Assembly (NCBI GenBank): GCA_902168115.1
Contig: CABHPB010000080.1
Location: forward strand, 78,869-142,868
Length of the DNA stretch: 64,000 nt
DNA from: an uncultured Methylopila sp.
Lineage (GTDB): Bacteria; Pseudomonadota; Alphaproteobacteria; Rhizobiales; Methylopilaceae
Direction: 5' to 3'
Below the pieces are notes generated by a model, which worked only from the letters and a program-made list of their open reading frames with translations, searched no databases and was not told where the DNA came from. Each line of letters starts with the position of its first letter. The stretch's first letter is position 1. This document shows, piece by piece, positions 9,133 through 19,286 of the stretch. Position numbers and translations under genes: made by a program.

Positions 9133-10857
9133 ATGGACGCCAAGGTTTTCGACAAGGCCAAGCTTCCGAGCCGCCATGTGACCGAGGGACCGGCCCGCGC
9201 GCCGCATCGGTCGTATCTCTATGCGATGGGCCTGACCAAGGCCCAGATCCACCAGCCGCTGGTCGGCGTCGCCTCGTGCTGGAACGAGGCCGCGCCCTGC
9301 AACATCTCGCTGATGCGCCAGGCGCAGGCGGTGAAGAAGGGCGTCGCGGCCGCCAACGGCACCCCGCGCGAGTTCTGCACCATCACCGTCACCGACGGCA
9401 TCGCCATGGGCCATGAGGGCATGAAGTCCTCGCTCGCCTCGCGCGAGGTCATCGCCGACTCCGTCGAGCTGACGATGCGCGGCCACTGCTACGACGCGAT
9501 CGTCGGCCTCGCCGGCTGCGACAAGTCCCTGCCCGGCATGATGATGGCGATGGTGCGCCTTAACGTGCCGTCGATCTTCATCTACGGCGGCTCGATCCTT
9601 CCGGGCTCTTTCCGCGGCCAGCCCGTCACCGTCCAGGACATGTTCGAGGCGGTCGGCAAGCACTCGGTCGGCGCGATGTCTGACGAGGACCTCGACGAGA
9701 TCGAGCAGGTGGCGTGTCCGTCCGCCGGCGCCTGCGGCGCGCAGTTCACCGCCAACACCATGGCGACCGTCTCCGAAGCGATCGGCCTCGCGCTGCCCTA
9801 TTCGGCCGGCGCGCCGGCGCCTTATGAGATCCGTGACAAGTTCTGCGCCGCCGCCGGCGAGCAGATCATGGAGCTCGTCGCCCGCAACATCCGCCCGCGC
9901 GACATCGTCACCCGCAAGGCGCTCGAGAACGCCGCGACCGTGGTGGCCGCCTCAGGCGGCTCGACCAACGCCGCGCTGCATCTGCCGGCGATCGCGCATG
10001 AGTGCGGCATCGAGTTCGACCTCTTCGACGTCGCCGAGATCTTCAAGCGTACGCCCTACATCGCGGACCTCAAGCCGGGCGGAAAATACGTCGCCAAGGA
10101 CATGTTCGAGGTCGGTGGCATCCCGCTCCTCATGAAGACGCTGCTTGACCATGGGTATCTGCACGGCGACTGCCTTACCGTCACCGGCCGCACCATCGCG
10201 GAAAACCTCGAAAAGGTCCGCTGGAACCCCGAGCAGGACGTCGTCTATCCGGCCGACAAGCCGATCACCCGCACCGGCGGCGTCGTCGGCCTGAAGGGCA
10301 ATCTCGCCCCCGACGGCGCGATCGTGAAGGTCGCGGGCCTCAAGACCCTGAAGTTCACCGGCCCAGCCCGCTGCTTCGACAACGAGGAGGCCTGTTTCGA
10401 GGCGGTCTCCAAGCGCGACTACAAGGACGGCGAGGTCCTCGTCATCCGCTACGAGGGGCCGAAGGGCGGCCCCGGCATGCGCGAGATGCTGGCGACCACC
10501 GCCGCGCTCTACGGACAGGGCGCGGGCGACAAGGTCGCGCTCATCACCGACGGACGCTTCTCCGGCGCGACCCGCGGCTTCTGCATCGGGCATGTCGGCC
10601 CTGAAGCGGCGGTCGGCGGCCCGATCGCCCACCTGAGGGACGGCGACGTCATCACGATCGACGCGGTCGAGGGCGTGATCGAGGTCGCGGTCTCCGACGA
10701 GGAATTCGCCGAGCGTGCCAAGGACTGGAAGCCGCGCGACAGCGGCTTCGGCTCGGGCGCGATCTGGAAGTTCGCTCAAGGCGTCGGCCCGGCCCGGTTC
10801 GGGGCGGTGACGCATCCTGGCGGCAAGGGCGAGCGTCGCACCTATGCTGACGTGTAA
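9133..10857 (+). CDS. ilvD: dihydroxy-acid dehydratase
   Basis: Dehydrates 2,3-dihydroxy-isovalerate and 2,3-dihydroxy-3-methylvalerate to the keto acids that precede valine, leucine and isoleucine. The 574-residue length matches the shorter IlvD class. Fe-S ligands and signatures are visible: [39 protein letters not shown], and near the C terminus [26 protein letters not shown] 9133 gives the usual [20 protein letters not shown] opening; an upstream GTG is not needed. The 237 bases before it contain no gene. Confidence 0.97.
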   Translation: MDAKVFDKAKLPSRHVTEGPARAPHRSYLYAMGLTKAQIHQPLVGVASCWNEAAPCNISLMRQAQAVKKGVAAANGTPREFCTITVTDGIAMGHEGMKSSLASREVIADSVELTMRGHCYDAIVGLAGCDKSLPGMMMAMVRLNVPSIFIYGGSILPGSFRGQPVTVQDMFEAVGKHSVGAMSDEDLDEIEQVACPSAGACGAQFTANTMATVSEAIGLALPYSAGAPAPYEIRDKFCAAAGEQIMELVARNIRPRDIVTRKALENAATVVAASGGSTNAALHLPAIAHECGIEFDLFDVAEIFKRTPYIADLKPGGKYVAKDMFEVGGIPLLMKTLLDHGYLHGDCLTVTGRTIAENLEKVRWNPEQDVVYPADKPITRTGGVVGLKGNLAPDGAIVKVAGLKTLKFTGPARCFDNEEACFEAVSKRDYKDGEVLVIRYEGPKGGPGMREMLATTAALYGQGAGDKVALITDGRFSGATRGFCIGHVGPEAAVGGPIAHLRDGDVITIDAVEGVIEVAVSDEEFAERAKDWKPRDSGFGSGAIWKFAQGVGPARFGAVTHPGGKGERRTYADV

Positions 10858-11647
10858 GTTCGGTATCGTACTTGCAGTCCTGGGCGTCGCGGTCTGCGGC
10901 GCCCTGTCTCCCGCCCGCGCCTTCGAGGGCTCGTCCTCGAAGAAGGAGCAGGAGCCGTCGCCGCTGCAGCAGTTCCAGACCGGCGCCCGCGCCTACATGG
11001 CGGGCGACAAGGCGAGCGCGGTCTCGTCGCTGATCGACGCCGCCAAGCGCGGCCACGCGGTCGCGCAGTGGAAGCTCGGCCGCATGTACGCGGAAGGCGA
11101 CGGGGTCGAGAAAGACGACGTCAAGGCGTTCGACTATTTCAGCCAGGTAGCCAACGCCCACGCCGACGACGCCCCCGACACGATGCAGTCGCGCTTCGTC
11201 GCGAACGCCTTCGTCGCGCTCGGAAACTACTATCTCGACGGCGTCAGCGGCACGCCGATCAAGGCCGACCCGTCCCGGGCGCGCGAGATGTTCTCCTACG
11301 CCGCCTCGTATTTCGGCGACCCGGACGCCCAGTACAATCTCGCCCGCATGTATCTCGACCAGAAGTCGGGACGCGACGCGCGGCAGGCCGCACGCTGGCT
11401 CGGGCTCGCCGCCAACAAGGGGCAGCGCGAGGCGCAGGCGGTTCTCGGCCACATGCTGTTCAACGGCGCCGACATCCCGCGGCAGGCAGCGCGCGGGCTG
11501 ATGTGGCTGTCGCTGGCCAAGGCGTCGTCCGGGCCCGGCGACAAGTGGATCTCGGATCTCTACGACGAGGCGATGGCCAAGGCCTCGACGGACGACCAGG
11601 AAAAGGCGCAGGACTACGTCGCCGCCTGGAACAAGGACCGGGACTGA
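10844..11647 (+). CDS. exoR: Sel1-repeat periplasmic protein, ExoR-like exopolysaccharide regulator
   Basis: 267-residue exported protein built of Sel1/TPR-like repeats, such as [43 protein letters not shown] and [20 protein letters not shown]. An N-terminal signal peptide ends near SPARA. Architecture, length and the RGLMWLSLA ending resemble ExoR of Sinorhizobium, a periplasmic inhibitor of the ExoS-ChvI sensor system that represses succinoglycan and controls motility. ExoS and ChvI are not in the window, so the regulatory role is inferred from family resemblance. Its start lies inside ilvD (14-base overlap), which suggests translational coupling. Confidence 0.75.
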   Translation: MLTCKFGIVLAVLGVAVCGALSPARAFEGSSSKKEQEPSPLQQFQTGARAYMAGDKASAVSSLIDAAKRGHAVAQWKLGRMYAEGDGVEKDDVKAFDYFSQVANAHADDAPDTMQSRFVANAFVALGNYYLDGVSGTPIKADPSRAREMFSYAASYFGDPDAQYNLARMYLDQKSGRDARQAARWLGLAANKGQREAQAVLGHMLFNGADIPRQAARGLMWLSLAKASSGPGDKWISDLYDEAMAKASTDDQEKAQDYVAAWNKDRD

Positions 11648-11765
11648 GACCGGCGCGCGGCGAGCGAACGGCTTCTCTAGCCTTGGACGACCGGCGGCGG
11701 CGAGTTGCGCCGCCGCGCGCGCACAGGTCTATGATCGCCCGACGCATGTCGTTGAGGAGCGCCGG

Positions 11766-13334
11766 ATGCTCAGAAGCTCTGCCGCCGCCGTTCTCGCCGT
11801 CGCGATTCTGGGCCCGTCGTCGCCGGCTCTCGCCGACCCGCCCCAGCCGCCGCTGCCGAAGCCTTATGCGACGCCGTCGGTCGGCAACTCCAGCGACGTC
11901 GTCGGCTGGCCGCAGGGCGCCGCTCCGAAGGCCAAGGGGCCGTTCAGGGTCACGCTCTGGGCCGAGCTCGACCGGGCGCGCAAGTTCCTCGAACTGCCGA
12001 ACGGCGACGTGCTGGTGGCGCAGTATTATGCGAACCGGATTTCGCTCCTCAGACGAGACGGCGCGGGCAAGCCCAAGGTCTTTCCGTTCTTGACGAGCGG
12101 TCCGAACGCGCCCTTCGGCATGGCGCTTGTCGGCGGCGATCTCTACGTCGCGGCCACGGACGCGCTGTGGCGCTACCAGTACGAGGAAGGCGCGACGTCG
12201 GTCGATCCGTCCTCCGGCGCGAAGCTCCTCGACCTGCCGATCGGGGGCCACATCACCCGGGACGTCGTCGCCAGTCCCGACGGCAAGACGCTCTATGTCA
12301 GCGTCGGCTCCGGCTCCAACGTCGACGAGAACGGCGCCGACGCCAAGGACCCTCGCCGCGCGGCGATCACCGAATATGACGTGGCGACCGGCCGGACGCG
12401 GATCTTCGCAGGCGGCCTGCGCAATCCGAACGGGCTTGTCTGGAATCCAGTGACCGGCGCGCTCTGGGCCGGCGTCAACGAGCGCGACGGCCTCGGCGAC
12501 GAGCTCGTGCCGGATTACGTGACCAGCGTGAAATCAGGCGGCTTCTACGGCTGGCCCTGGTTCTACTTCGGCGACAACGAAGACCCGCGCAAAGCCGGAG
12601 AACGACCCGAACTCGCGAAGAAAACGCTCGTGCCGGACCTCGCTGTCGGCGCCCACACCGCATCGCTTGGCCTCGCCTTCTACACGGGCGACGCCTTTCC
12701 CGAGCGCTATCGCGGCGGGCTGTTCGTCGCCCAGCATGGCTCCTGGAACCGCTCGAAGCCCGCGGGTTACCGCGTCGCCTTCGTGCCGTTCGACGCGAAC
12801 GGCCATGTCGCAGGTCCCGTGCAGCCGTTCCTGACCGGCTTCCTTGCCGACAAGGACCCCATCACGGCCTATGGCCGCCCGGTCGGCGTCGCGATGCTGA
12901 AGGACGGATCGCTGCTCGTCGCCGACGACTCCAGCGACCGCGTCTGGCGCGTGACCCGCGAGGGCCCCGACGACGGCGCGCCGGATCTCGGCGGGCTGAT
13001 GCTGGTCGACGCCGACAAGGATGCGCCCGTCTTCCCGCTCGAGGACGGCATGAAGCTCGACCGTGACAAGCTCAAGGTCGACGCCTTCAACGTCATCGCC
13101 GCGGCGGCCGGTCCCGTCGGCAGCGTGCGCTTCAAGCTCGACGGCAAAACCGTGCGGGTCGCGAACGCGCCGCCCTTCACGATCGCGCCGGCCGCGACGG
13201 CAGGGGGCAAGCTCGACTACAAGGCGATGAAGCTCAGGAAGGGCCGGCACACGCTCGTCGCGACGCCCTTCGCGGAAAAGAACGCGAAGGGGCGCAACGG
13301 CGATCCGATCCGCGTCGACTTCGAGTTGGAATAG
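11766..13334 (+). CDS. exported PQQ-type sugar dehydrogenase (glucose/sorbosone dehydrogenase family)
   Basis: 522-residue periplasmic protein with a signal peptide cleaved near PALA. It has a six-bladed beta-propeller of the soluble glucose/sorbosone dehydrogenase type, which binds PQQ. Visible family motifs are FLELPNGDVLVAQYYANRI, FAGGLRNPNGLVWNPVTG, ERDGLGDELVPDYVTSVK, FYGWPWFYFGDN and VAQHGSWNRS. The last 100 residues add a beta-rich, Ig-like extension absent from minimal members. The natural substrate cannot be predicted; many such proteins are orphan aldose dehydrogenases. It stands alone between exoR and the convergent xth gene. Confidence 0.85.
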   Translation: MLRSSAAAVLAVAILGPSSPALADPPQPPLPKPYATPSVGNSSDVVGWPQGAAPKAKGPFRVTLWAELDRARKFLELPNGDVLVAQYYANRISLLRRDGAGKPKVFPFLTSGPNAPFGMALVGGDLYVAATDALWRYQYEEGATSVDPSSGAKLLDLPIGGHITRDVVASPDGKTLYVSVGSGSNVDENGADAKDPRRAAITEYDVATGRTRIFAGGLRNPNGLVWNPVTGALWAGVNERDGLGDELVPDYVTSVKSGGFYGWPWFYFGDNEDPRKAGERPELAKKTLVPDLAVGAHTASLGLAFYTGDAFPERYRGGLFVAQHGSWNRSKPAGYRVAFVPFDANGHVAGPVQPFLTGFLADKDPITAYGRPVGVAMLKDGSLLVADDSSDRVWRVTREGPDDGAPDLGGLMLVDADKDAPVFPLEDGMKLDRDKLKVDAFNVIAAAAGPVGSVRFKLDGKTVRVANAPPFTIAPAATAGGKLDYKAMKLRKGRHTLVATPFAEKNAKGRNGDPIRVDFELE

Positions 13335-13395
13335 GCCGGTATCCGGCGAACTGCGTCTCGGCGCACGCAGTCGGCCTGACCAAACCGGCGGCGTT

Positions 13396-14181
13396 TCAGG
13401 CGGCGAGCTCGATCACGACCGGCACGTGGTCGGACGGGCGCTCCCAGCTGCGCACATGCTTGTCGACGCGCACCGCGACGAGCCGGTCGGCCGCCTGCGG
13501 CGACAGCAGCAGGTGGTCGATGCGGATGCCGTTGTTCTTCTGCCAGGCGCCGGCCTGATAGTCCCAGAAGGTATAGACGTCGCCTTCGTCGTCGGTCGCG
13601 CGCAGCGCGTCGGTGAAGCCGAGCGAGAGCAGCCGCCGCCACGCCGAGCGCGTGTCGGGCAGGAACAGCGCGTCGTCGACCCAGTTCTCGGGCCGTCGCG
13701 CGTCTCGCGGGTCGGGAATGACGTTGTAGTCGCCGGCCAGGATGAACGGCTCCTCGAGCTTCAGCCGCGCGCTTGCATGGGCGTGGAGACGGTCCATCCA
13801 GCCGAGCTTGTAGTCGTATTTCGGGCCGGGCGCCGGATTGCCGTTCGGCAGATATAGCCCGCCGACCCTGACCACGCCGTCGCCGGCCGAGACCGCCGCC
13901 TCGATGTAGCGCGCCTGTTCGTCCGTCTCGTCGCCGGGCAGGCCGCCTGGCGATTCGACTTCCATCGGCATCCGGGAGAGCAGCGCGACGCCGTTGTAGG
14001 TCTTCTGGCCGTGGACGGCGACGTTGTAGCCGAGCGCCTCGATCTCGGCCCGCGGGAAGGCGTCGTCGACGCACTTGATCTCCTGCAGGCATACGACGTC
14101 CGGCCGCGCCTCCTCCAGCCAGCGGGTGACGAGGTCGAGCCGGGACTTGATGGAATTGACGTTCCAGGTCGCGATCAGCAC
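13396..14181 (-). CDS. xth: exodeoxyribonuclease III
   Basis: AP endonuclease and 3'-5' exonuclease of base-excision repair. The 261-residue product is complete for the ExoIII family. Metal and catalytic residues sit in the expected motifs: TWNVNSI (residues 5-11), CLQEIKC with the metal-binding Glu, [42 protein letters not shown] and the final [10 protein letters not shown] with the catalytic His. It is transcribed toward the sugar dehydrogenase and is isolated from erpA upstream by a terminator. Confidence 0.96.
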   Translation of the reverse strand: MLIATWNVNSIKSRLDLVTRWLEEARPDVVCLQEIKCVDDAFPRAEIEALGYNVAVHGQKTYNGVALLSRMPMEVESPGGLPGDETDEQARYIEAAVSAGDGVVRVGGLYLPNGNPAPGPKYDYKLGWMDRLHAHASARLKLEEPFILAGDYNVIPDPRDARRPENWVDDALFLPDTRSAWRRLLSLGFTDALRATDDEGDVYTFWDYQAGAWQKNNGIRIDHLLLSPQAADRLVAVRVDKHVRSWERPSDHVPVVIELAA

Positions 14182-14234
14182 GTCGTTTCCCCTCCCGCGC
14201 TCGGCGAGCGGACCCTATCGGCGCGCGTGCCAAG

Positions 14235-14265
14235 AAAAAAGGCCGTCCGCACAAGGCGAACGGCC
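14235..14265 (-). terminator. rho-independent terminator after erpA
   Basis: On the minus strand a hairpin with GGCCGT/ACGGCC arms (14241-14265) is followed by a run of six T (14235-14240). It lies downstream of erpA and just upstream of xth, so it should end the erpA transcript. Confidence 0.75.
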
Positions 14266-14449
14266 CAAGTCTAGGGAGGAAACGCCCAAGAGGGCTGCGA
14301 CGACGGTCAAGGACGCGCCGTCACCCCTCCTAAATCGGTGGTATTTGTGGATTTTCCAAGGCGGTCAGGGCTGTACTAAAGTCCTGACTGGCCGGCTTGC
14401 CGACGGCTGTGGCCGAAATAACACGGGTTTCGAGGCGCCGCGGCGGATT

Positions 14450-14785
14450 TCAGATCGCGAAGCTGGTCCCGCAGCCGCAGGACGCCGTGGCGTTCGGATT
14501 GGTGATCTTGAACGAGGCGCCGATCAGCTCGTCGACGAAATCGATCTGGGAGCCCGCGAGATAGGGCAGGGAGATCGGGTCGATCAGCACGGTCGCGCCG
14601 TCGCGGGTGATGACGAGATCGTCCGACTGCGCGGCGACGTCGAAGCCGAAGTCGTAGCTGAAGCCGGAACAGCCGCCGCCCAGCACGCTGACGCGCAACT
14701 TGGTGTCCGGAGCCTCGTCGGCGAGGATCTCCTTGATGCGCGCGGCGGCGCGATCGGTGACGGTGACGGTCGTTGCTTCGGTCAT
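14450..14785 (-). CDS. erpA: iron-sulfur cluster insertion protein ErpA (HesB/IscA family)
   Basis: A-type carrier that delivers Fe-S clusters to apo-enzymes. The 111-residue protein has the three invariant cysteines: C39 in GGGCSGFSY, and C103 and C105 in SCGCGTSF at the C terminus. The internal [31 protein letters not shown] block is characteristic of the family. It is divergent from dgt, as is often seen in Hyphomicrobiales. IscA is the closest alternative name; the dgt neighbour favours ErpA. Confidence 0.93.
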   Translation of the reverse strand: MTEATTVTVTDRAAARIKEILADEAPDTKLRVSVLGGGCSGFSYDFGFDVAAQSDDLVITRDGATVLIDPISLPYLAGSQIDFVDELIGASFKITNPNATASCGCGTSFAI

Positions 14786-14902
14786 TCGCTTAGCGCTCCA
14801 ACGGGTTCGCCCGTTGCGTCCTCAACGCCCAAAGAGGTAAGCAAGGCCGCCGCCGCGGTCAACGCGCCGGCTGGGCGGAATGAGATCGCCGGGAGCGAAG
14901 CT

Positions 14903-16117
14903 TTGGACGTCGCCGCCTGGATCGAGCGCCCTCGGGCCCGTTACGCCGCCGATCCGAAGGCGAGCCGGGGCCGGTTCGTCCCCGAGCCATCCAGCCCGAC
15001 TCGCACCGATTTCCAGCGCGATCGCGACCGCGTGCTGCATTCGACGGCCTTCCGGCGGCTGAAGCACAAGACGCAGGTCTTCGTCTATCACGAGGGCGAC
15101 CACTACCGGACGCGCCTCACCCATACGCTCGAGGTCGCGCAGATCGCGCGCTCGATCGCCCGCGCACTCGGCCTCGACGAGGATCTCGCCGAGACAGTCG
15201 CACTCGCGCACGACATCGGCCACCCGCCCTTCGGCCATTCCGGCGAGCGGGCGCTCGACGAGCTGATGCGCCCCTATGGCGGCTTCGATCACAACGCGCA
15301 GACGCTCCGCGTGCTGACGCGGCTGGAGCGTCGTTACGCCGCCTTCGACGGGCTGAACCTGACCTGGGAGACGCTCGAGGGGCTCATCAAGCACAACGGC
15401 CCGCTGCTCGACGGCGCAGGTCTGCCGACGGGACGCTATTCGCGCGAGACGGTTCCCGCAGCCATCGTCGAGGGCGCGGACCGGCTGGGCGTCCCGCTCG
15501 CCGGCCACGCCAGCGCCGAGGCGCAGGCGGCCGCGATCGCCGACGACATCGCCTATGACGCGCACGACGTCGACGACGGCCTGCGCGCCGGCCTGTTCCG
15601 CCTGGCGGACTTGAAGGAAGCGCCGCTGCTCGCCGACATTCTGGGCGAGGTCGAGCGCAAACATCCCGGCCTCGACGAGCATCGCGGCGGACACGAGGTC
15701 GTCCGCCGGGTCATCACCCGGCTGGTCGAGGACGCGATCGCGGAAGGCGGCCGGCGAATCGACGCGCTCGCGCCGGCGAGCGCCGACGCGATCCGGGCCG
15801 CCAGCGCGTCCGCTATCGATTTCTCGCCGGCGATGGCGGAGGCCGAGCGCGGCGTGAAGCGGTTTCTGAACGCCCGGATGTATCGCGCCGAGCGGGTCGA
15901 CCGGATCATGGACGACGCGGCCTCGATCGTACGCGACCTGTTCGGGCGCTATTTTTCCGAGCCCGCGTCCCTACCCGCGGAATGGGCGCGCGAGGCGGGC
16001 AGGGGCGGCGAGACCAGCCACGCCCGCGCCGTCGCCGATTTCATCGCGGGAATGACCGACCGTTACGCGCTGACCGAGCATCGCCGGCTGTTTGACGCGA
16101 CCCCGGATTTGCTTTAG
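14903..16117 (+). CDS. dgt: deoxyguanosinetriphosphate triphosphohydrolase-like protein
   Basis: HD-domain dNTP triphosphohydrolase that hydrolyses dGTP or other dNTPs to nucleoside and triphosphate. Family motifs are [20 protein letters not shown], then the metal ligands H74 (LTHTLEVAQ) and H103-D104 ([15 protein letters not shown]), counted from the chosen start. No ATG gives a sensible N terminus. TTG 14903 is preceded by GGGAG at seven-base spacing and yields 404 residues, the usual size. The frame stays open far upstream but that part overlaps erpA on the other strand. argS follows 33 bases later. Confidence 0.92.
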   Translation: MDVAAWIERPRARYAADPKASRGRFVPEPSSPTRTDFQRDRDRVLHSTAFRRLKHKTQVFVYHEGDHYRTRLTHTLEVAQIARSIARALGLDEDLAETVALAHDIGHPPFGHSGERALDELMRPYGGFDHNAQTLRVLTRLERRYAAFDGLNLTWETLEGLIKHNGPLLDGAGLPTGRYSRETVPAAIVEGADRLGVPLAGHASAEAQAAAIADDIAYDAHDVDDGLRAGLFRLADLKEAPLLADILGEVERKHPGLDEHRGGHEVVRRVITRLVEDAIAEGGRRIDALAPASADAIRAASASAIDFSPAMAEAERGVKRFLNARMYRAERVDRIMDDAASIVRDLFGRYFSEPASLPAEWAREAGRGGETSHARAVADFIAGMTDRYALTEHRRLFDATPDLL

Positions 16118-16150
16118 CCGCGCCCGGAACATTCCCGGCCCGGACCAGAC

Positions 16151-17890
16151 ATGCACGTCTTCGCAGACTTCGCAGCGCGGCTCCGCGCGATCCTCGTGAC
16201 GCTCGCGGCCGAAGGCGTCATCGGTCATCTGCCGGACCTGTCGCGCGTGGTGGTCGAACCCCCGCGCGATCCGAGCCACGGCGACCTCGCGACCAACGCC
16301 GCCATGGCGCTCGCCAAGGACCTCGGCATGAAGCCGCGCGACCTCGCCGAGGCGATCGCCGCGAAGCTCGGCGCCGACGCGGACGTGGCCTCGGCCAGCA
16401 TCGCGGGTCCCGGCTTCGTCAATCTCTCCCTGACGGAGACCTTCTGGCGCGACCAGCTGGCGAAGGCGCTGCGGGACGGCGAGGATTTCGGCCGCCCGCC
16501 GCCGCGCTCGGACGCCTGGGTCAACGTCGAATACGTCTCGGCCAACCCGACCGGGCCGATGCATGTCGGCCATTGCCGCGGAGCGGTGTTCGGCGACGCG
16601 CTCGCGCGGCTGCTGGAGTTCTCCGGAGAGCCGGTGACGCGTGAGTACTACATCAACGACGCCGGCGCGCAGGTCGACGTGCTCGCCCGCTCGGTCTTCC
16701 TGCGCTACCGCGAGGCGCTCGGCGAGGACGTCGGCGAGATCCCGGAAGGGCTTTATCCGGGCGACTACCTCAAGCCCGTCGGCGAGGCGCTCGTCGCGGC
16801 GCACGGCTCCGCGCTTCGGAACCAGCCGGAAAAGGAGTGGCTTCCGGTCGTCCGCACCGAGGCGATCGCCGCGATGATGACGATGATCCGGGCGGACCTC
16901 GCGCAGCTCGGCATCCGCCACGACGTGTTCTTCTCCGAGCGCTCGCTGCACGGCGAGGGCGGGGCGATCGACCAGGCAGTCGAGGAGCTGACCAAGCACG
17001 GGCTGATCTATGTCGGCCGGCTCGCGCCGCCGAAGGGCCAGCTTCCAGAGGACTGGGAGGACCGCGAGCAGACGCTGTTCCGCGCGACCTCCTTCGGCGA
17101 CGACGTCGATCGTCCGCTCAAGAAGTCCGACGGCTCCTACACCTACTTCGCCGCCGACGTCGCCTACTTCCGCTCGAAGTTCGAGCGCGGCTTCAACGAG
17201 ATGGTCTTCGTGATGGGCGCCGACCACGGCGGCTACGTCAAGCGCCTCGAGGCGGTGGGCAAGGCGCTGTCGGGTGGGGCCGCGCGGGTGAGCGTCGAGC
17301 TGTGCCAGCTGGTGCGGCTGTTCCGGAACGGCGAGCCGTTCAAGATGTCGAAGCGCGCCGGCGAGTTCGTGACGCTGCGCGACGTGGTCGACGAGGTCGG
17401 CCGCGACGCGGTGCGCTTCATGATGCTGTTCCGCTCGAATGACGCCGTGCTGGACTTCGATTTCGCGAAGGTTGTCGACCAATCTCGCGACAATCCAGTT
17501 TTCTACGTGCAGATGGCTTATGCCCGAACGCAGTCAACTTTGCGCAAAGCCGTCGAAGCTCACGGTGAGCTCCCAGACTCAATCAATTTCTCTCTGCTGA
17601 GCGACGCGGGTGAGCTCGCGCTGATCAAGAAAGTTGCGGCCTGGCCGCGCATAGTCGAACAGGCCGCCGCATCACGGCAGCCGCATCGCATCGCCTTCTA
17701 CCTGCACGAGCTGGCCAGCGACCTGCACTCGCACTGGAACCGCGGCAAGGATTCGCCGGATTTACGCTTCATTATGGAAAACAATCCATTGTTGACCCAC
17801 GCTCGACTGGGGCTGGTGAAGGCGGTCGCCTTGGTGCTCGCCTCCGGTCTTGGTATCTTGGGGGTCTCGGCGCCGGACGAGATGCGATAG
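16151..17890 (+). CDS. argS: arginyl-tRNA synthetase
   Basis: Charges tRNA-Arg. The 579-residue class I synthetase has the MHVGH form of the HIGH box (residues 137-141, within [14 protein letters not shown]) and KMSKR at residues 398-402. It has an N-terminal Add-1-type tRNA-recognition domain and a C-terminal DALR anticodon-binding domain. Bases about 17470-17640 and again 17755-17790 are clearly richer in A+T and in rarer codons than the rest of the gene, although the protein stays intact. It begins the run argS, SPOR protein, nagZ, scpA, scpB, tatABC. Confidence 0.97.
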   Translation: MHVFADFAARLRAILVTLAAEGVIGHLPDLSRVVVEPPRDPSHGDLATNAAMALAKDLGMKPRDLAEAIAAKLGADADVASASIAGPGFVNLSLTETFWRDQLAKALRDGEDFGRPPPRSDAWVNVEYVSANPTGPMHVGHCRGAVFGDALARLLEFSGEPVTREYYINDAGAQVDVLARSVFLRYREALGEDVGEIPEGLYPGDYLKPVGEALVAAHGSALRNQPEKEWLPVVRTEAIAAMMTMIRADLAQLGIRHDVFFSERSLHGEGGAIDQAVEELTKHGLIYVGRLAPPKGQLPEDWEDREQTLFRATSFGDDVDRPLKKSDGSYTYFAADVAYFRSKFERGFNEMVFVMGADHGGYVKRLEAVGKALSGGAARVSVELCQLVRLFRNGEPFKMSKRAGEFVTLRDVVDEVGRDAVRFMMLFRSNDAVLDFDFAKVVDQSRDNPVFYVQMAYARTQSTLRKAVEAHGELPDSINFSLLSDAGELALIKKVAAWPRIVEQAAASRQPHRIAFYLHELASDLHSHWNRGKDSPDLRFIMENNPLLTHARLGLVKAVALVLASGLGILGVSAPDEMR

Positions 17891-17959
17891 GCGCGCGGGA
17901 CGCGTCAGGGTCGCGTCGCGCGTTCCGGGGATCGCCGGGCTGGCCCCGCGGAGGCTTGT

Positions 17960-19207
17960 ATGACGCGTAACCAGGCGATGAGGCGCGACGACATGGTCGG
18001 CGGCCGGAACGACGATCACGGTCAGTATGGCCGCCAGGATTGGGCTGCGGACGGCTACGAGCTGCGCGGCGGCCATCACCATGGCGAGCAGGATCAGGAC
18101 GAGCAGGAATACGATCCGCGCGCCTATGCGCCGAACCCCGACGAGCCTTACGGCTACGACGACGACGGCAACCCGATCTTCTACGAGCCCGACGAGCCGA
18201 AGCTGAAGTCCAACCGCAGCGCGCTGATGATGGTCGGCGCCGTGCTCGCGGTCGCCCTCGTCGGCGGCGCCGGCGCTGTCGGCTACAAGATGATGAAGCC
18301 GGGCGGGCTGAGCGGCGAGCCGCCGCTGATCAAGGCCGACACCGAGCCGGTCAAGACCGTGCCGAAGTCCGCCGGCGACGAGACGCCCGCGCCGAACAAG
18401 GCGGTGTACGACCGGGTCGATCCGACCGCAGGTCCGAAATCCAAGGTGGTCTCGCGCGAGGAGCAGCCGGTCGACCTGCCGTCCGCGCCGGCGAGCGAGC
18501 CGCGCAGCGCCGATTCCTCCCGCATCATCCTTCCGGGCGGGCCGGCTTCCGCCGAGCCCACGCCGCCCGACACCAACGGCAGCGAGCCGCGCAAGGTGAA
18601 GACGGTCGCGATCCGTCCGAACGCGCCGACCAATCCGCTGGCCGCCCCGGCCCAGCCGCAGCAGGCCGCGTCCGCCGATCCGATCGCCGAAGCCGCCCGC
18701 ACCGGCCAGGCGCCGCGCGGCAGCGAGTTTGACAACGGCATCATGGCCGGCGACGGCCCGAGCCTCGCCTCGACCCCGAACGCTCCTTCCGCCGCGCGCC
18801 CGGCGCCGGCCTCGCGCAGCGTGCAGACCACCCCGGTCAAGCCCGCCCAGCCGGCGCCGCAGCGTTCCGAGCCGACGCAGGTCGCCGCGGTCAATCCGCG
18901 TCCCGCCGCGCCCGCGACGCCCGCCCCGGCGCCGACCGCGACCACCGCGCCGTCCGGCGGCGGCTTCGTCGTGCAGGTCACCTCGCAGCGCTCCGAGGCC
19001 GACGCTCGCGCCGCCTACGCCAACCTGCAGAAGAAGTTCCCGCAGGTGCTCGGCCCCTACAAGGCCTCGATCGCGACCGCGACGGTCGCCGACCGCGGCA
19101 CATACTACCGGGTCCGGGTCGGGCCCTTCGCGAACGGCGCAGACGCCTCCAAGGTCTGCGGCAACCTGCGCGCCGCCGGCGGCGACTGCGTGGTCTCCCG
19201 CAACTGA
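17960..19207 (+). CDS. SPOR-domain membrane protein
   Basis: 415-residue single-pass inner-membrane protein. Residues 1-87 are cytoplasmic, acidic and His/Asp/Tyr-rich. A membrane segment spans about 88-109, a long proline- and alanine-rich periplasmic linker runs to about 330, and the C-terminal 80 residues form a SPOR domain (GGFVVQVTSQRSEADARAAY to VRVGPFANGADASKVC). SPOR domains bind glycan strands lacking stem peptides at division sites, so a septal peptidoglycan role is likely. The place between argS and nagZ is conserved in alphaproteobacteria. It is not obviously FtsN, though similarly built. Confidence 0.88.
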   Translation: MTRNQAMRRDDMVGGRNDDHGQYGRQDWAADGYELRGGHHHGEQDQDEQEYDPRAYAPNPDEPYGYDDDGNPIFYEPDEPKLKSNRSALMMVGAVLAVALVGGAGAVGYKMMKPGGLSGEPPLIKADTEPVKTVPKSAGDETPAPNKAVYDRVDPTAGPKSKVVSREEQPVDLPSAPASEPRSADSSRIILPGGPASAEPTPPDTNGSEPRKVKTVAIRPNAPTNPLAAPAQPQQAASADPIAEAARTGQAPRGSEFDNGIMAGDGPSLASTPNAPSAARPAPASRSVQTTPVKPAQPAPQRSEPTQVAAVNPRPAAPATPAPAPTATTAPSGGGFVVQVTSQRSEADARAAYANLQKKFPQVLGPYKASIATATVADRGTYYRVRVGPFANGADASKVCGNLRAAGGDCVVSRN

Positions 19208-19286
19208 CGGCTTCGATCGAGCCGCCTTTCTTCGCGCCCGCAGCCGGACATCCCGGTTCGCGGGCGCAATCGTTCAGGGATCTTCG

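Noticed and set aside
14075..14902. A 276-codon N-terminal extension of dgt
   Set aside because: It would overlap erpA on the other strand and has no conserved character; TTG 14903 has a good ribosome site and gives the normal length.
15971..17482. A 503-codon open frame antisense to dgt-argS
   Set aside because: No recognisable domain and fully explained by the intact sense genes.
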